Of a DNA stretch of 64,000 nt, positions 20,189 through 32,325 are shown in pieces. The position numbers and the translations under genes are program-made. The stretch covers positions 1-64,000 of the forward strand of contig KV918933.1 in NCBI GenBank assembly GCA_002049455.2. The letters are read 5' to 3'. The DNA comes from Porphyra umbilicalis (Eukaryota; Rhodophyta; Bangiophyceae; Bangiales; Bangiaceae). The stretch's first letter is position 1. The number at the start of each line of letters is the position of its first letter. The notes below the pieces were generated by a model. That model saw only the letters and a list, made by a program, of their open reading frames with translations. It was not told where the DNA came from and ran no database searches.

Positions 20189-22269
20189 ATGCTCTCCAAT
20201 GTGAAGAAAGGCCATCACCGACGTGACAAACACACCTGGGCATTCTCATTGCGGCTTCTTGATCCGTGCAGACGACCTAAAGACTCGACATCGGCCGACT
20301 CATGCGTGTCGTTCCTCTTCTGTGTGCTCAGCAAGGAAATCAGACGGGGCTTTGTGGAGCACGTCAAAGAGGAGGACAATGCCCGTGTGGTCGAGAAGTC
20401 ACTGTTGCGCTATGTTACTGTCGCCCGAATGCAGCTGCCGGACCGTCCTCGGGTGGATGGCGCATTTCTGTTGTTTTCTTTCTTGTGCTTCTTGACGTGC
20501 TCATCCCCTCAACACGCGAGAAAGTTGCTGAAAGACGCAACGGAGCTGGATTGGACCGGAGTGCGAAGCCCTGGTGCGGTGGCATGCAACATCCTCGACC
20601 TCGTTCAAGCAAAGAAGCGGTCTAGTGCAGAGAACCTACGTCGCGCGGCAGCTGCCCGCCGCCTACTTCTCTCTGGCGGCCCGTGGTGTTCCGGCGAGGA
20701 CACCAGTCACGCCTTTTCCATAATGAAGACTGCGCTGTCGGTCGGTGCAGCGGTCACTCCATACGCCGGCGCCGTGACTGGTCCATCCCTCGCTGTTAAG
20801 CTCGTCGACGGCGGCCGTGCCCGTACCACCGCCACCGCACGCACTCCCAACAAGGAGCCCAATGCGTCACCGGGTGATGCGGTTTCCGGCCGTGGCGCCC
20901 GCCTCAAGCGGTTGAAGCCAATTATAGATGCGGGTCGTTGCGATTCTAGCGCTGCAGTGCGGGACCATGAGTACGACTGGCGCGACAGTACACCCGATCA
21001 ACGTGGCTCAGCTGGACCGGCATTGGTGGAAGGCGGAGCGAGCCGACGACGCACACGAGATCGATCTGCCGCTACTAGCATCGGGCGAGAACATGATGCT
21101 GATGCCAGTGGTGCAACGTGCCGTGACGAAGGAGCACCCCTTCGCCGACGACGGGGTGGAGATGACGATGATTGTGACGTAAACGGAGGTCACGATGATG
21201 CCGAACGAGATGCTGATGCCCGCGGTGCACCGTGCCTAACGAAGGAGCAACGCGTCGCCGACGGCGCGATGGAGATGACGATGACAGGGACCTAAACGGT
21301 GGTCACGATGAAGCCGAACGAGATGCTGATGGCCGTGGTGCAGCGTGCCGTGACGAGGGAGCACCCCTTCGCCGACAGCGCGATGGCGATGACGATGACA
21401 GTGACGCAAACGGAGGTCACGATGATGCCGGAGACGTGCCTTTCGAGAGTGCTGGAGGTGGAAAAGTTCCGGATGGTTCTCGACGTACAAGGGGGACGAG
21501 CGAAGACCGCTACCCCGTTCCGCAGCCAGTGCTGCTGACCGGGACGTCGCCTACAGCGACTTTTGTTGGGCCATCCGTGGCGCATCATGTAGTACATCCC
21601 GTCCTAGCGCACCTTCCACGGACTGCAGGTTGGCCAGTGGCCACTAGCGAACACGAGGCGCTACGCAGGACACGCCAGCAGCTGCTAGCATCTAAGAAAG
21701 AGGGATTTGTTGGTGGGAACGTCCCCAGGCGCCGTGGAGCTGCGGACGGCGGTCGTGCTGACCGGGATGGAAGCCCTTCTGATGCCTTAGGTGGTGTAGT
21801 CGGCGTTTCTGGCCCAAGAAATGAAAGAATTCATCAAGACGACCCCTCTGTGCGGCTACCTCTTCCCTTAGGATCTGGCCTGCCACTAGTCCTTGACGCT
21901 GCCGTGCGCGTCATGTCAACGCGGCGAATGTCCAAAGTGGCAGGGGATGATGGAAGAGCAGCCCCGGTGGAGTTGGAGAGGGGCACCCCCAATCGTTCTT
22001 CAGAATCATCCGTGCACTTCTCGAGCTCGGCAGGTTGCAGCACCAGCGGTCCATCTTCTTCGACGCGCAGCCGCTCAAGCGGTAGCACCCGGTCTTCCAC
22101 GTCAAGCAGCTCCCCGTCCGCTCCGGGGAGCCATGGCAGTACCGATAGCGGGGCTGCTCTGCAACCCTCTTCAGACTCCTGCTCCACCTCCGGCTCGCGT
22201 CGCATTCTGCCGCCCACACGGCCCACATCTTCCATCCAATACGCGTCCTCGACAGCGTCGAGTGAATAA
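20189..22269 (+). pseudogene. hypothetical acidic/Ser-rich protein broken by a 1-bp deletion
   Basis: Not recognised. The first frame (20189-21295) has helical segments such as RRGFVEHVKEEDNARVVEKS and ARKLLKDATELDWTGVR, then enters a tandem repeat whose product alternates Arg-rich and Asp-rich blocks (RRRRGG, DDDDCD). The second repeat copy is 113 bp instead of 114, which moves the frame; the next frame (from about 21232) continues the same peptide pattern (RRRRRDGDDDD, then RRQRDGDDDD) and ends at 22269 after a very Ser-rich tail. I therefore read one gene with a deletion near 21235. It may form a unit with the upstream frame (18548-20149), with which it is in phase. Confidence 0.45.
21095..21435 (+). 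repeat. three tandem copies of a 114-bp coding repeat
   Basis: Copies start at 21095, 21209 and 21322 with GATGCTGATG and share CGTGCC, ACGAAGGAGC and GGAGATGACGATGA-like blocks. The middle copy lacks one base (GCCTAACG where the first has GCCGTGACG), which breaks the reading frame. Confidence 0.85.
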
Positions 22270-22930
22270 AGCAGCAGGTCGGGGGGGGATACAAGTCACG
22301 ACTACAGCTCGAAACAAACACACAGTACGTGGTCCGTGTTGGCCACAGAGCAGGTCAGCATGGTTGGAAAGGACGCCCCTTTTGCAAGAGGTTTCACCAG
22401 AGAGATTTCATGCAAGACCACGGTACGCAGGGAAACGACTGGCCGAAAGAGCAGCACTACATCAGCCATCAAGAACCGAGCGGCGGAAGCGAGATTGGCT
22501 AGTGGTGGACGAGAAGACATTGTCCTGTGTGCTTATCATGAGAGGCGTGGTGTTGCACGCCCTAGTGGTGACCGAAGCGATTGAAGGGGAGAGGGTGGTC
22601 ACGGAACACAGCGACCGGCACCTGCCAGTGGAGCAGCCTGTGCCCAGCGCCGACGACGTGCCACCACCACGACCGCCGAGCCACTCGCAAATGCGCATGT
22701 AGTGCTGGTAAATACTCTCCCAGAGCACGGACTTCCGTACTTGATTCGACAACAAGCGAAAGTACTCTCGGAGCAGGGCGTGGTAGTTCTCCGCATCAGA
22801 TCTGCCTTGAAACCTCCTGAATGTGCTCTGCCATCCTGCGGAAAGATTCCGGTGCGGATTCAAAGTTTTCCATCTTATCCCACAGTTGTCAGCACGGACA
22901 TGAGTTGCCCGGATTTCGGGACTTGAGACG
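22270..22930. other. unresolved stretch upstream of the JmjC gene
   Basis: Short protein-like frames occur on both strands: + 22702-22926 contains PEHGLPYLIRQQAKVLSEQG, and - strand around 22690-22850 contains KSVLWESIYQHYMRICEWL, preceded by a possible TCTTTCCGCAG acceptor. They overlap, so at most one is real. An upstream exon of the JmjC gene could lie here. Confidence 0.3.
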
Positions 22931-24394
22931 ATGGGCATGAGAGACCTGCTTCCCCGATGGAAATCAAAGATAATGACCCTCCAGCAGGTTCGAGTTGCCA
23001 GTCGGCTGGGAACGGAAGCTCTGAAGACTGCCTTCCCCGGATTCAGAGAGCAGCGTTTTATGGAGAGCATCAACGAGCCCGGTATCGTTTGGCACAAAGT
23101 TGTTGCGCACGGACCTAGTACAAACAATTCTGGGTCCAGACTCCGGCAAGATGTGGAGTACAACAGACCGGCTGTCCAAGCCGTTGAACTGTTCTATCCT
23201 AGCGATGTGCTCACCAGTCCTGAAGATGGGCTGAGCCGCAGCCCAGGTCATCCAATGTTTGCCTCTCAGACACCGCGCGTACTTCCGTCTTGCCGACTTT
23301 CGAGTCCAAGAACCCTCAGCCACTTTGGTATGGCGCAAACGTCCACGACGTACGAGGGTATGACAATGAAAATGCTCTATCGCGGGTCGCTTGGGACGAT
23401 GTTCCCGTGGCACATGGAGGACAGCATGCTTACCTCTGTATCTTACTGCCAATCGGGCAAGGCCAAGGTGTGGTGGGTCGTGCCGGCACACCAGCGATCA
23501 CTTGTCAAAGCGCTCTTGCTGAAAGACATTAATCCGTTCGTGTCGACCGCGGCAGACGGAAACGTCTGGGAAGTACTGGCTAGCAAGCGCCTGTTCTTCC
23601 CACCGAGCGTCTTCGTAGACCACGGTGTTCAGATCACGCGAGCCGAGCAACAAGCAGGTGACTTCATTGTGACCGCGGCTGGGGCACTCCACAGTGGGAT
23701 GAACCTGGGTGTCAACCTCACGTCGGCTACCAACTTCCCCACCCCCTGCTGGTGGCGCCTAGGGATTGAGCACGGCGAGTGCGCCCGGGCGTTGGGCCTC
23801 CACGTGCCCTATCCTCTTGAGAAGGTGATTATCCAGTCATCTCAACAACTGGTAGCAGGGAAGTGGTGGTGGGGAGACGCGACCATCCTGGAAGCGTGCA
23901 ATCCCGAGCACTTTTCCATGGACGTCACAGTGGCCGAGAAGTTTGTCTGCAAGTGCGTGCACACCATTGCAGTCTTTGTCAACTCCCGAGACGGGAAGGT
24001 GTCGGTGGTGCCTCACAGTGGCGTATCGGAATCCGTGCGCAATGTCCTCTGGATGGCCCGAACACCTCCGTCCCTGGTCCCAAACGATATGAGCGTCGAC
24101 CACTTCAGGGACGGCGCCATTTGCAATGACTGCAATGCCCTTTGCTGGGTCGCCGCCGTAGTGTGCCCTATGTGCAATCAGTACTTCGGGGCAAGAGCGC
24201 AGTTGGAAGCTCCTCTGTCATGCTGGCGCTGTGTCTCAACCACCTGTGACGAGTGGCACAGGGAGGAAGTGGGCAAGAACACCATGGTAGTCGTGAAAGC
24301 TTCCCACGATCCTTTGGTGGTGTCTCGTCTGTGTGGGGATGCTGGGACGGAGCTTGTTCGTGGACGGAGGAGTCTGCTTCGGCGGGTGGCATGA
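22931..24394 (+). CDS. JmjC-domain protein (KDM4/KDM5-like histone demethylase)
   Basis: JmjC enzymes are Fe(II)/2-oxoglutarate dioxygenases, many of which demethylate histone lysines. The 487-residue frame has a clear JmjC core at about 148-275: YRGSLGTMFPWHMEDSMLTS with the HxE metal pair (H161, E163), GKAKVWWVVPAHQ holding the usual oxoglutarate-binding Lys region, FFPPSVFVDHGVQITRAEQQ, and AGALHSGMNLGVNLTSATNF with the distal metal His (H254). All three iron ligands are present. After the core, residues about 398-445 have spaced cysteines (CNDCNALCW, CPMC, CWRC), resembling the C5HC2 finger behind the JmjC core in KDM5-type proteins. No JmjN domain is seen, so an upstream exon may be missing. 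The gene lies inside the repeat island, just before transposase copy A, which is on the other strand. Catalytic activity is inferred from the ligands only. Confidence 0.8.
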   Translation: MGMRDLLPRWKSKIMTLQQVRVASRLGTEALKTAFPGFREQRFMESINEPGIVWHKVVAHGPSTNNSGSRLRQDVEYNRPAVQAVELFYPSDVLTSPEDGLSRSPGHPMFASQTPRVLPSCRLSSPRTLSHFGMAQTSTTYEGMTMKMLYRGSLGTMFPWHMEDSMLTSVSYCQSGKAKVWWVVPAHQRSLVKALLLKDINPFVSTAADGNVWEVLASKRLFFPPSVFVDHGVQITRAEQQAGDFIVTAAGALHSGMNLGVNLTSATNFPTPCWWRLGIEHGECARALGLHVPYPLEKVIIQSSQQLVAGKWWWGDATILEACNPEHFSMDVTVAEKFVCKCVHTIAVFVNSRDGKVSVVPHSGVSESVRNVLWMARTPPSLVPNDMSVDHFRDGAICNDCNALCWVAAVVCPMCNQYFGARAQLEAPLSCWRCVSTTCDEWHREEVGKNTMVVVKASHDPLVVSRLCGDAGTELVRGRRSLLRRVA

Positions 24395-24793
24395 AAGGCA
24401 GTCCCTCTTGAATGAAAATTTTGGATCTCTTTTTCAATATTATATATCTGTCTGAAAAAAGATATTATTTTCAATCTTCGCAGGGCTATCATTCCCATAT
24501 GGTGGGCTACTCCGGGCCCAAGATAGAAATAAGGCGGGATTATGTTCAGGCAGCTGAGCAGTTCAGAGTGCAGCGCACACATATCGACTTTTCAAATACC
24601 TACCAACAACTGGGGTTTCGCCAAAAGCTGTACTACCAATTTCGCGTTGTTTCGCTGTGCATGAAGGGCTCGTTAACCACATGTGAAAGTAAGACGAATG
24701 TTTTGAAGTTTGAAACGAGGAAATCAATAAAGCAGATTACACTCGTTACGTTGGTACACGGAATTAACCACATTTGAATGGGAAGCCGGACCG

Positions 24794-25433
24794 CTAGGAG
24801 AACAATCGGAAAGTCGACCCAATTGGAACAGCGAGCGCGAGCTCCTTCATGTTCTCGCAGGCTACGATGCACCGTCTCGCCGGGTCTTCAAGTTCCACCA
24901 ATGATGGTCCGCCGTCTGCGGCTGCCGATGCAGTCTGGGAAGAGCCACTGTTGCCGACCGAGTGATGTACCCGAGGCAGCCACCGCTGGCATGATATGAA
25001 ACCCTGTTGCTCAATCGTAGCAACATCGACCAACTTGTAGAATTGCAATTCGGGCACAGCTTCGGGCACAGGTTGTGCCGGGCTGGCTTCGGTCCGCGTC
25101 GGAAGGGTCCGCAGCACGGAAACAGTAGCGCCTTCATGCACTTTGAAGAGATGACGGTTGCTCTTCGCACTCTTCCAGAAGCTCAATACCCTACCAGCAG
25201 CGTGTTCGGTCCATAAAACGCCGACATGCGAACACTGCTTCGCTCCTCGTGTCGACCATGCCTCGGTACGCTTGTCCGGAAACCAAGAGCCAAATCCGAG
25301 CTTGTGCTGAAGCACAGCTTCAGTTTCATGTCCGTCAGGATCCCTTAACCACTCCTGTGGAACTCCGTGCTTCTCGTGAGCAGCAACGACCCCGGAGAGC
25401 ACCTCAACATCGCGCCATCTCTGCAATGAGAAG
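24794..25433 (-). pseudogene. CACTA/tnp2-like transposase copy A, C-terminal segment
   Basis: Last part of the transposase gene that continues beyond the inserted gypsy element. The minus-strand frame resumes with LQRWRDVEVLSGVVAAHEKH at the target duplication and runs to a stop at 24794. It includes GFGSWFPDKRTEAWSTRGAK and HLFKVHEGATVSVLRTL. Removing the 10.2-kb element plus one AGAAG duplication joins it in phase to the segment ending at 35641. I see no named domain in it, but the frame continuity makes its membership clear. Confidence 0.65.
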
Positions 25434-26116
25434 TGTGGCAGCATGGCCACACGTAGGCCTGCGAGATTTGACGGCTGATGGAGCCATTTAATTGGATGGT
25501 CCACAGACGGTTACGCCCTTCGGGCGGGTCGATCCCGGAGCTCGGCTAAGTAAGGCCGAGATCCGTGCTTACGGGACTAGCTAGACTAAGCGATTTCCGA
25601 GCAATCACGAGGCCAATTCCGCGTGATCGGATAGTGGTTGGAATGACCCACTTGTGATTCCCGGACATACCACTCAACGGTCGGCTGAGTTATGGCCGCA
25701 CCCTTGCTCTGTGCTTTTCGTTGTGGGGATTCTTATTTGATGTGGTTGGTGCATCTCACCCTCGCCTCGGGGATTCTTGTTGGCGTGTTTTGATTGGGTC
25801 TTGGGCACGCCCCGCTGGCGGGTATGGCCCGCGTTTGGCCTGTGTTTTTGGCCCACTGGAGGGGGTCCCCCTGAGGGTTGAGGGACGGGGACCGGTGGGC
25901 ATATCTGAGCGGGACAGCAGAGCGGTCCCGAACCTCCGAGGGAGGCAAGTAAACGTTGAGCCTCACAACGCTGTGCCGTGTTTGCGGCTTGTCTTTGCCG
26001 CCCACACCAGTTGTGTGTGTGCGTCTTGGCGCTTGCTTCCGGGGTCTTTGACGAGACTACCGAGCGCACGGACGGGACGACCGCCCCAGTGGGGCCGGCC
26101 TGTCTGTGTTGCCACA
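25434..26116 (+). repeat. 5' LTR
   Basis: 683 bp, TGTGGCAGCATGGCC...GTTGCCACA. Preceded by AGAAG. It differs from the 3' LTR by about ten substitutions and has no indels. It contains a CTTACGGGACTAGCTAG segment and a GC-rich U5-like end. Confidence 0.95.
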
Positions 26117-26118
26117 TT

Positions 26119-26136
26119 TGGTGGAGCAGCAGGGGA
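26119..26136 (+). other. putative tRNA primer-binding site
   Basis: TGGTGGAGCAGCAGGGGA begins two bases after the 5' LTR, where the primer-binding site is expected; it starts TGG, complementary to a tRNA CCA end. The tRNA was not identified. Confidence 0.5.
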
Positions 26137-26262
26137 AGGAGCTCACTTTGCACCTTCGTGTTCGCGACACGAGGGGGTCGAGTCGACCTTCTTCCCCTTG
26201 CGATCTTTGTTCCTCCGTTGCAACCCCGCAACGTTGGTTTGGTCAACCTACGCGGTACCCTG

Positions 26263-28049
26263 ATGTCGGGAGGGGAGGGTGGAGACCCCTCCGCCCCCGC
26301 AGATGCGGCTAGTGGGAGGGAGAGCACGGATTCGCTCCCCCCTGGCGGCTCGCTTGAGGAGGCGAGCATGTCGCCCCACGCAGCAAGGATGGCGGAGAGG
26401 TGGGCGGAGCTCGGCGTAGCTCTTTGTTCCTTCCTCCGGCCTCCCCCGTCGGACCACGTGAAGTTCACCCTCCGGCGGGAGCGACCACGGTCCGTAGTGA
26501 CACCGTGGAGCTCCTGTCGGATGCCAACACTCCCTTCGAAACGAGACTGCCGCACGTGGCTGGGAGGACGGACCGTGCGTCCCGAGCTGCGGCCGGTGAG
26601 TTGGAGCCACGGCCTGGAAGCGAACCCGCGGGTGGGAGCTCTATTCGTGCTCCCCGCGTTTCGTTGGGTGGATTGGTCAGCGTGGGTCCTGCTTAGCAAG
26701 ACGCCATCGCTGAGGCGGTACGGTCCGAAATCGCCCGGTCACTTCCCGTTACGCCCGGTTCGGCCCGGAGCCCGGTTGAGCGTCCCGACCCGCAACGAAT
26801 TGGACACACTCAGTCCCGCCGACGACTGCACTACTCGTCACAATCGTCGGATGGTGACTATTCCGGCGGCGACTCCCCGCGCGGGAGTAGCCAACGGCAC
26901 CCACGACGGGGTACCTCCCGTCACAGCCCGTTACCGCGACGCCATCGTTCGGCACAGCGCTCAGCGGGGCTGGTACGAGTTGTACCAGACAAGATCACGG
27001 TCAACAATCCCCACTATCGGGATTTGTTTGATTGCGAGACGTATTCGTTGGAGAACCAGTCGGTCTCTTATACGCGGGAGCACGCCCATATGGGCGTGAT
27101 ATATGATGGGGCGCCTCAAGAAGGATGTCATGCATTCCTTCGGTCACCGCTCAGAGTGGAGCGGTGACCCGCCACAGAAGGTCTTTCAATTCTTGCGCAA
27201 GTTTAGCAAGGCGTGCGACGACAATGACGTCTCGGAAGGAGAGGCCTTCTACATGTTACAAGATTTTACCTTGGAGCCACTACGCGCGGAGGTAATGGCC
27301 GTCATGCCAACTCGACGTGGCGGTAACCCCGGAGAGGTCAGCTCCTTCTTGGAGTTGGTCAATTGGATCTACGCATGCACGCGGATGAGTCCACCGTAGC
27401 CGGCCTCGTGGAACAGTTCCACCAGGCTCGGCAAGAAGAAAAAGAAGACGAGATGTCCTACGCGGAACGTCTCAGAGGTTTGAACACCGCATGTGGGTTC
27501 CTCCTCTCGACAGGAGCCCTCAAGGGACGCGATGTCGAAGGCGTTCACCCTGTGGTTCGTGCTACTCTGCGCGAACGTAATAAACCAGGAATGACCTTGG
27601 CCGAGTTGTCCCGCATCGCCCAAATTCGAGGCGGTGAGTACCGCTGGATACAAGCGGCAGAACAGAAAGAGCGAGCCGAAGAGGCCGCGAAGCGTGCCGA
27701 GGCGACTCGCCTTCGTCGACAAGCAAAGGCGCTAAGCACGCCGCGGTACCCGGTCCGTTCGAGAACTACTCGCACGGAACCAGGTGAGAACAGTGTTGCC
27801 ACAACTACCCCGCCTCGAGGCGGCGGCAGTGGAAAAGCGTTAAGCTTCCCGTGCTGGCAGTGTAGCCAGACGGGCCACTGGGCCGAAGAGTGCCCCAAGT
27901 TGGACCCTCGTCTCCGTGCCCGACTAGCACAGAGTAGTCGGTCGGGCCAAGGACAAGTCTTGTCCTGCCCGGTTCCAAAAGGGTGCGAGGCCGACCGGGC
28001 CTCCCGTTGTCGCAGTAGCCGGCGACAACGTGACCTCAAGTGGGAGTGA
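26263..28049 (+). pseudogene. gypsy gag, broken
   Basis: Gag packages element RNA. A likely start is ATG 26263 (MSGGEGGDPSAPADAAS). The frame is then lost: coding sequence continues in another phase from about 26410 (DTVELLSDANTPFETRLPHV), is cut by a TAG at 26694, goes on to about 27100, moves phase for 27103-27365 (QKVFQFLRKFSKACDDNDVS) and moves back for 27363-28049. The last part has coiled-coil-like EQKERAEEAAKRAEATRLRR and one CCHC zinc knuckle, CWQCSQTGHWAEEC, the nucleocapsid signature. The stop at 28047 is followed by pol in the same phase after about 120 bp, so gag and pol may have been one polyprotein. Confidence 0.8.
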
Positions 28050-28166
28050 GTCACCCCTTGAGGAGGGGGAACCCAAACCCCAGGCGGGCGAGCCTGTGGA
28101 CTCCTCATCCGAGTCGGATGAGGGAAACGAATAACCGCTGGGGTTGAAGAGTCCGCGACGTCCCCT

Positions 28167-31100
28167 GTGGTTAACCCAGGGACGGGCCGCAAGAGCAAAG
28201 TCAAGCTCCTGCGGCGTCCTAAGGGGATCCGCCCTCGGGACATGCCAATCCCGAAGGGTGTGAATCGCACCAAAGTCGTGGCGATCCTAACAGGCAGCAA
28301 CTATCAAGTTGCCGCCCGTGTATGGATGCATGACGGACACCTCTTGGCAACCCGGGCCATAATCGACACCGGGTCCGGAGTGTCCTTGATACGGGAAGAC
28401 TTAATCCCGCCGGAGGTGACTGTTTGTCCACTTGACAAGGCGACACCCACCATGTTTGATGTGAATGGGAATATCCTTCCCATCACGGGTTTGTTCACCC
28501 TGCATGTGCGCCTCGGTACGTATGAGACCACGCACTCGCTGGGCGTAGTGCAGGGCATGTCCGTGCCCTTACTCTTGGGGACCCCATACTCGGATGCCCA
28601 CGTCTCGATCATTTCGGGACCACGCAGCTTCATTCAGCTGAAGGATGGGTGCAGAGTCCCCATTCTCCGCCGGGGTAAAAGTACTGCTCCGGTGACGACG
28701 TCAACTGCGACGCCTTGCGACTGCGCCTATAAGGGTAAAGCAAAGGTGCAAGTGGCACAGCAACTCATCATAGAGCCCAAATCAAAAGGCTATGTGAAAG
28801 TGCAAACATCCTTCAACGGAAACGGCCTGTTAACTCAGAGGCAGCGGGTGTTTGAACGACATCGACTACATGTCGCTCCGGGCACCATGACGTGTAAGGC
28901 AGGTGCGACTTGGTGGCTAGAGATTATTCACACTGGGACGAACAAACTACGTCTTCCCAAGGGTATGTCTCTCGGCACGATCGGGGCGTATGAAGGTAAC
29001 ACCACCGTCGCGACGCCAGAACAGTGGGGAAAGTTCCTCCACGAAGACCCCCCGCCAGTGTCAGTGGGGAAGCCAAAACCACTCACGAACAGGGCGAATG
29101 ATCCCCCGATTGCCACCGCGAACGTACCGGAGCATCTGCGCGGCCGCCTCAAGGAGCTCATAGACCGACACCACGAGGTGTGGGACGGGTCCCTCGGGAC
29201 GATTAAGGCGACTGAACACTGGATGAGACTGAAGCCGGGTGCCAAACCCGTGCGGCTCCAACCCTACCGCATGGGTCCGCGAACCCGACAACTCGTCGGC
29301 GAGCAGGTGACCAAGATGCTCGAGCTGGACGTGATTGAGCCCAGCACTAGTGAGTGGGCCAGTCCGGTTGTTTTGGTACCGAAAACGGATGGTTCCACAC
29401 GCTTTTGCATCGATTATCGTCAACTCAACGATAGAACGGTGCGGGACACGTATCCTCTCCCAAGGATGGATAACTGTCTGGATTCCCTGGGAGACGCCAA
29501 GTTCTTCTCGACGTTAGACTGTAACGCGGAATACTGGCAGATCGCAGTCGCCGAGGAAGACAAGCACTTGACGTCCTTCACGACTCATGTGGGGACATAT
29601 CAGTGCACCCGTCTCCCCTTTGGTCTTTGCAATGCGCCTGCCACTTTCCAGCGCGCAGTCGACATGATACAGGCCGGAGTGAAATGGCAGTATGTCCTCG
29701 TCTACTTAGACGACATCATTGTGTACTCCACGGATGCGGAGTCACACCTCTCCCACTTGCAGAAGGTGTTCACTTTGTTGGGCGAGAACGGTGTCACCCT
29801 CAAGGCGAAGAAGTGCCACCTCTTTAGTAATGAGGTGGAGTATCTCGGTCACGTCATACGACCGGGACGCATCAGTGTGAATGAGAAAAACCTGAAAGCT
29901 ATCAGGAAGGCCATATACCCGAAGACGGAAACGCAACTGCGTAGCTTCCTGGGTATGTGTAACATATACCGACGTTTCACGGCCGACTTCGCTAAAGTCG
30001 CGAAGCCCCTGAACAACTTGGTAAGCACCTCGCTACCCAAGAAACTCCGCCCTCCGACTATGGAGGAGCAGGCCGCGTTCGACCGACTACGCGAACAACT
30101 GTGTAACCCGCCCATCTTGGCACTACCAAGGAAAGAAGGGAAGTATATCATCGATGTGGATGCGAGTTATGACCAACTCGGTTGTGCTCTGTTGCAAGAA
30201 CAGCCTACGGGGGCATATCTTCCCGTAGGCTACTTCAGTAGGGGACTAGACCCTGCTGAGCGGAACTACACCGTGACCGAAATCGAAGGTCTTGGTGTGG
30301 TGTGGGCAGTAACTTCACTGCGACCACACATCGAGGGCACCCGGTTCTTAGTCCGGTGTGACCATAAAGCGTTGAAGTGGATACTCACCACAACAACATG
30401 AACCAACAACCGCCTGAATCGATGGCGGATACGACTGGTCGAGTTCTACTATGCCGTTGAGTATAAACCTGGTCGACAACATGCCGTCGCGGACGCACTA
30501 TCCCGCATGTCGACGGAGGGGCTGGATACTACTCCAGTCCCCGAAGACATCCCGGTGGTCGGGGTGACGACGCGGTCGGGAGCCGTATTGGACCCCCGCC
30601 GTCCAGAGAATAAGGAACAGGTCCCCATCTCGATGGCTGAGTTGGCACAAGAACAACTTGACGATAGTTTCTGCCAAGAGGCCCGGAAGAATCTGAACAC
30701 CATGAACCAGACTCGGTCCTATGAGAATGGTGACGGCATGCTCTGCCGTCATGGCCAACAAGAGGGAACATAACGAGTGGTTGCGCCCCACTCCCTCGTG
30801 GCCGACGTCCTCAAGAGGGAACACTCGTCCCTCTTGGGCGGGCACCCGGAGGAAACCAAGATGTATCGGACCCTAAGACGAAGGTACTACTGGCCTTCGC
30901 TCGCAGTCGATGTGTTCGGCTGGGTCGCGGCTTGCGGCACTTGCGCAAAGAACCGGTTGAAGGAGGTCCGAAGCTCCTCCGCTATGAGGTTGTTCCCGGC
31001 TACGGAACCCTTCTAGGCAGTAGCCATCGACCTCCTTGGTCCTCTCCCTCGAACTCCAGAGGGATATGAGTACCTATTAGTCATGTGTGACCGCTTCTCG

Positions 31101-32137
31101 AAGTTAACTCGGGTAGTCCCACTTCGAGATGTGACGGCACTGGATGTTCTCAGTGCCTTTATTGATGTTTGGATAGTTATGGCATCCCTGACTCGACTTT
31201 GTCAGATAACGGACCGCAATTTGCGTCCGTACTTTACCAGGGCGTGTTGCAAATGCTTTGCATAAGTACTAATTATGCCACGCCTTACCACCCACAGACA
31301 AATGGTCAAGTGGAACGCTTCAATAAGACTTTGGTACGACAATTGAGGCACTATGTGAGCGAACATGTCGTAACCTGGGCAAGGTATGTGTCCATACTGG
31401 TCACTGCCTACAACTCCCGAGTGCATAGTAGCACAGGGGAGGCACCGTTCTCTTTTGTGTGCCCCCGGAAACTCAGCCCGGTGGCGATTGAGCGCCTCAC
31501 CTAACGCACGGGTGAAGAGGAAGCTCTCTCGACACCGAGCCAAGCGCGCGAGAACTTCCGCAAGCGCTTGGATGCCCTGATCTTTCTTGTCCAGAAGTCA
31601 ATGGACAAGGCCCAAGCCCGCTATAAACGGCACTTTGACAAGCGAGTCAAGAGCCGCCGAGAATCTCTCCGAGTCGGAGACTGGGTTTTCGTGAAGTCAC
31701 ACGAGAACCAGGGAGGTAAACTCATCTTCAAGACGAAGGGGCCGTATCAGATACTCAAGACTGATGGCCGGCGTCTCACCATCGAAAGTACCGATGGGAT
31801 CCGTACAATAAACGGTTATCACGCCACTCTGGCGCCGGAACCGCCGGAGGGTGACCCGGCGTGGGAACGCGCCCTTAAGGCATGGCGTGTACCCTTCCTA
31901 CCGTCTTCAAGTGAGAAGACGATGCAGGCTGTCTTCGACCAGTTTGTCGGACAAGGGTATGATGACCACAAGCGCCGTATGCTCAAGGTCCGCTGGTTCG
32001 GGTATGGACCAAGGGAGGATACATGGGAATATGTCGAGGACCTTCCGACTGAAAAGGTCCGTCAGTACTGCCAATGGCATAACTTATCCGTAAGGCAAAA
32101 TCGAGGCATCGACGAACTCTCGTCGACTCCTCAGTGA
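28167..32137 (+). pseudogene. gypsy pol: protease, RT, RNase H, integrase, chromodomain (broken)
   Basis: The first frame (28167-30401) contains the protease motif IIDTGSG (about 28360), the reverse transcriptase with DYRQLN, LPFGLCNAPATFQ and the catalytic YLDD (29702-29713), and RNase H (DVDASYDQLGCALLQ; ending DHKALKWIL). It is cut by TGA at 30399; coding continues in phase, with further stops at 30771 (TAA) and 31014 (TAG). The integrase zinc region (H...H...CGTC) is near 30810-30950, its first Asp in AIDLLGPL, then a frameshift between about 31150 and 31190, then LSDNGPQF and NGQVERFNKTL. Another TAA at 31502 precedes the C-terminal part, which ends in a chromodomain (MLKVRWFGYGPREDTWEYVE). 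Four stops and a frameshift make this copy defective. Confidence 0.92.
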
Positions 32138-32325
32138 TGCGAGTCCCACTAGTGGATCGCGAAGCGAGGCATAGGTGGGGCCCAAGGAAAGACACAAGTA
32201 GGTCTACAACTAGCATGATGGTTTACTACGACTATCAACAAGCACAAACCCAACACAATCATGTAAGACAGTAACATGAGATCCCAAGGCCTTCCCTAAC
32301 CTGGCCTTGGTCCACCCACCGCCCC
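32138..32325 (+). other. spacer between pol and the antisense reading frame
   Basis: About 190 bp with no gene; it separates the convergent ends of pol (+) and the antisense frame (-). Confidence 0.5.

Noticed and set aside
22462-23163. 233-codon minus-strand frame over the start of the JmjC gene
   Set aside because: Its first half is antisense to the JmjC reading frame; only a short part looks protein-like, so it is mentioned but not called.
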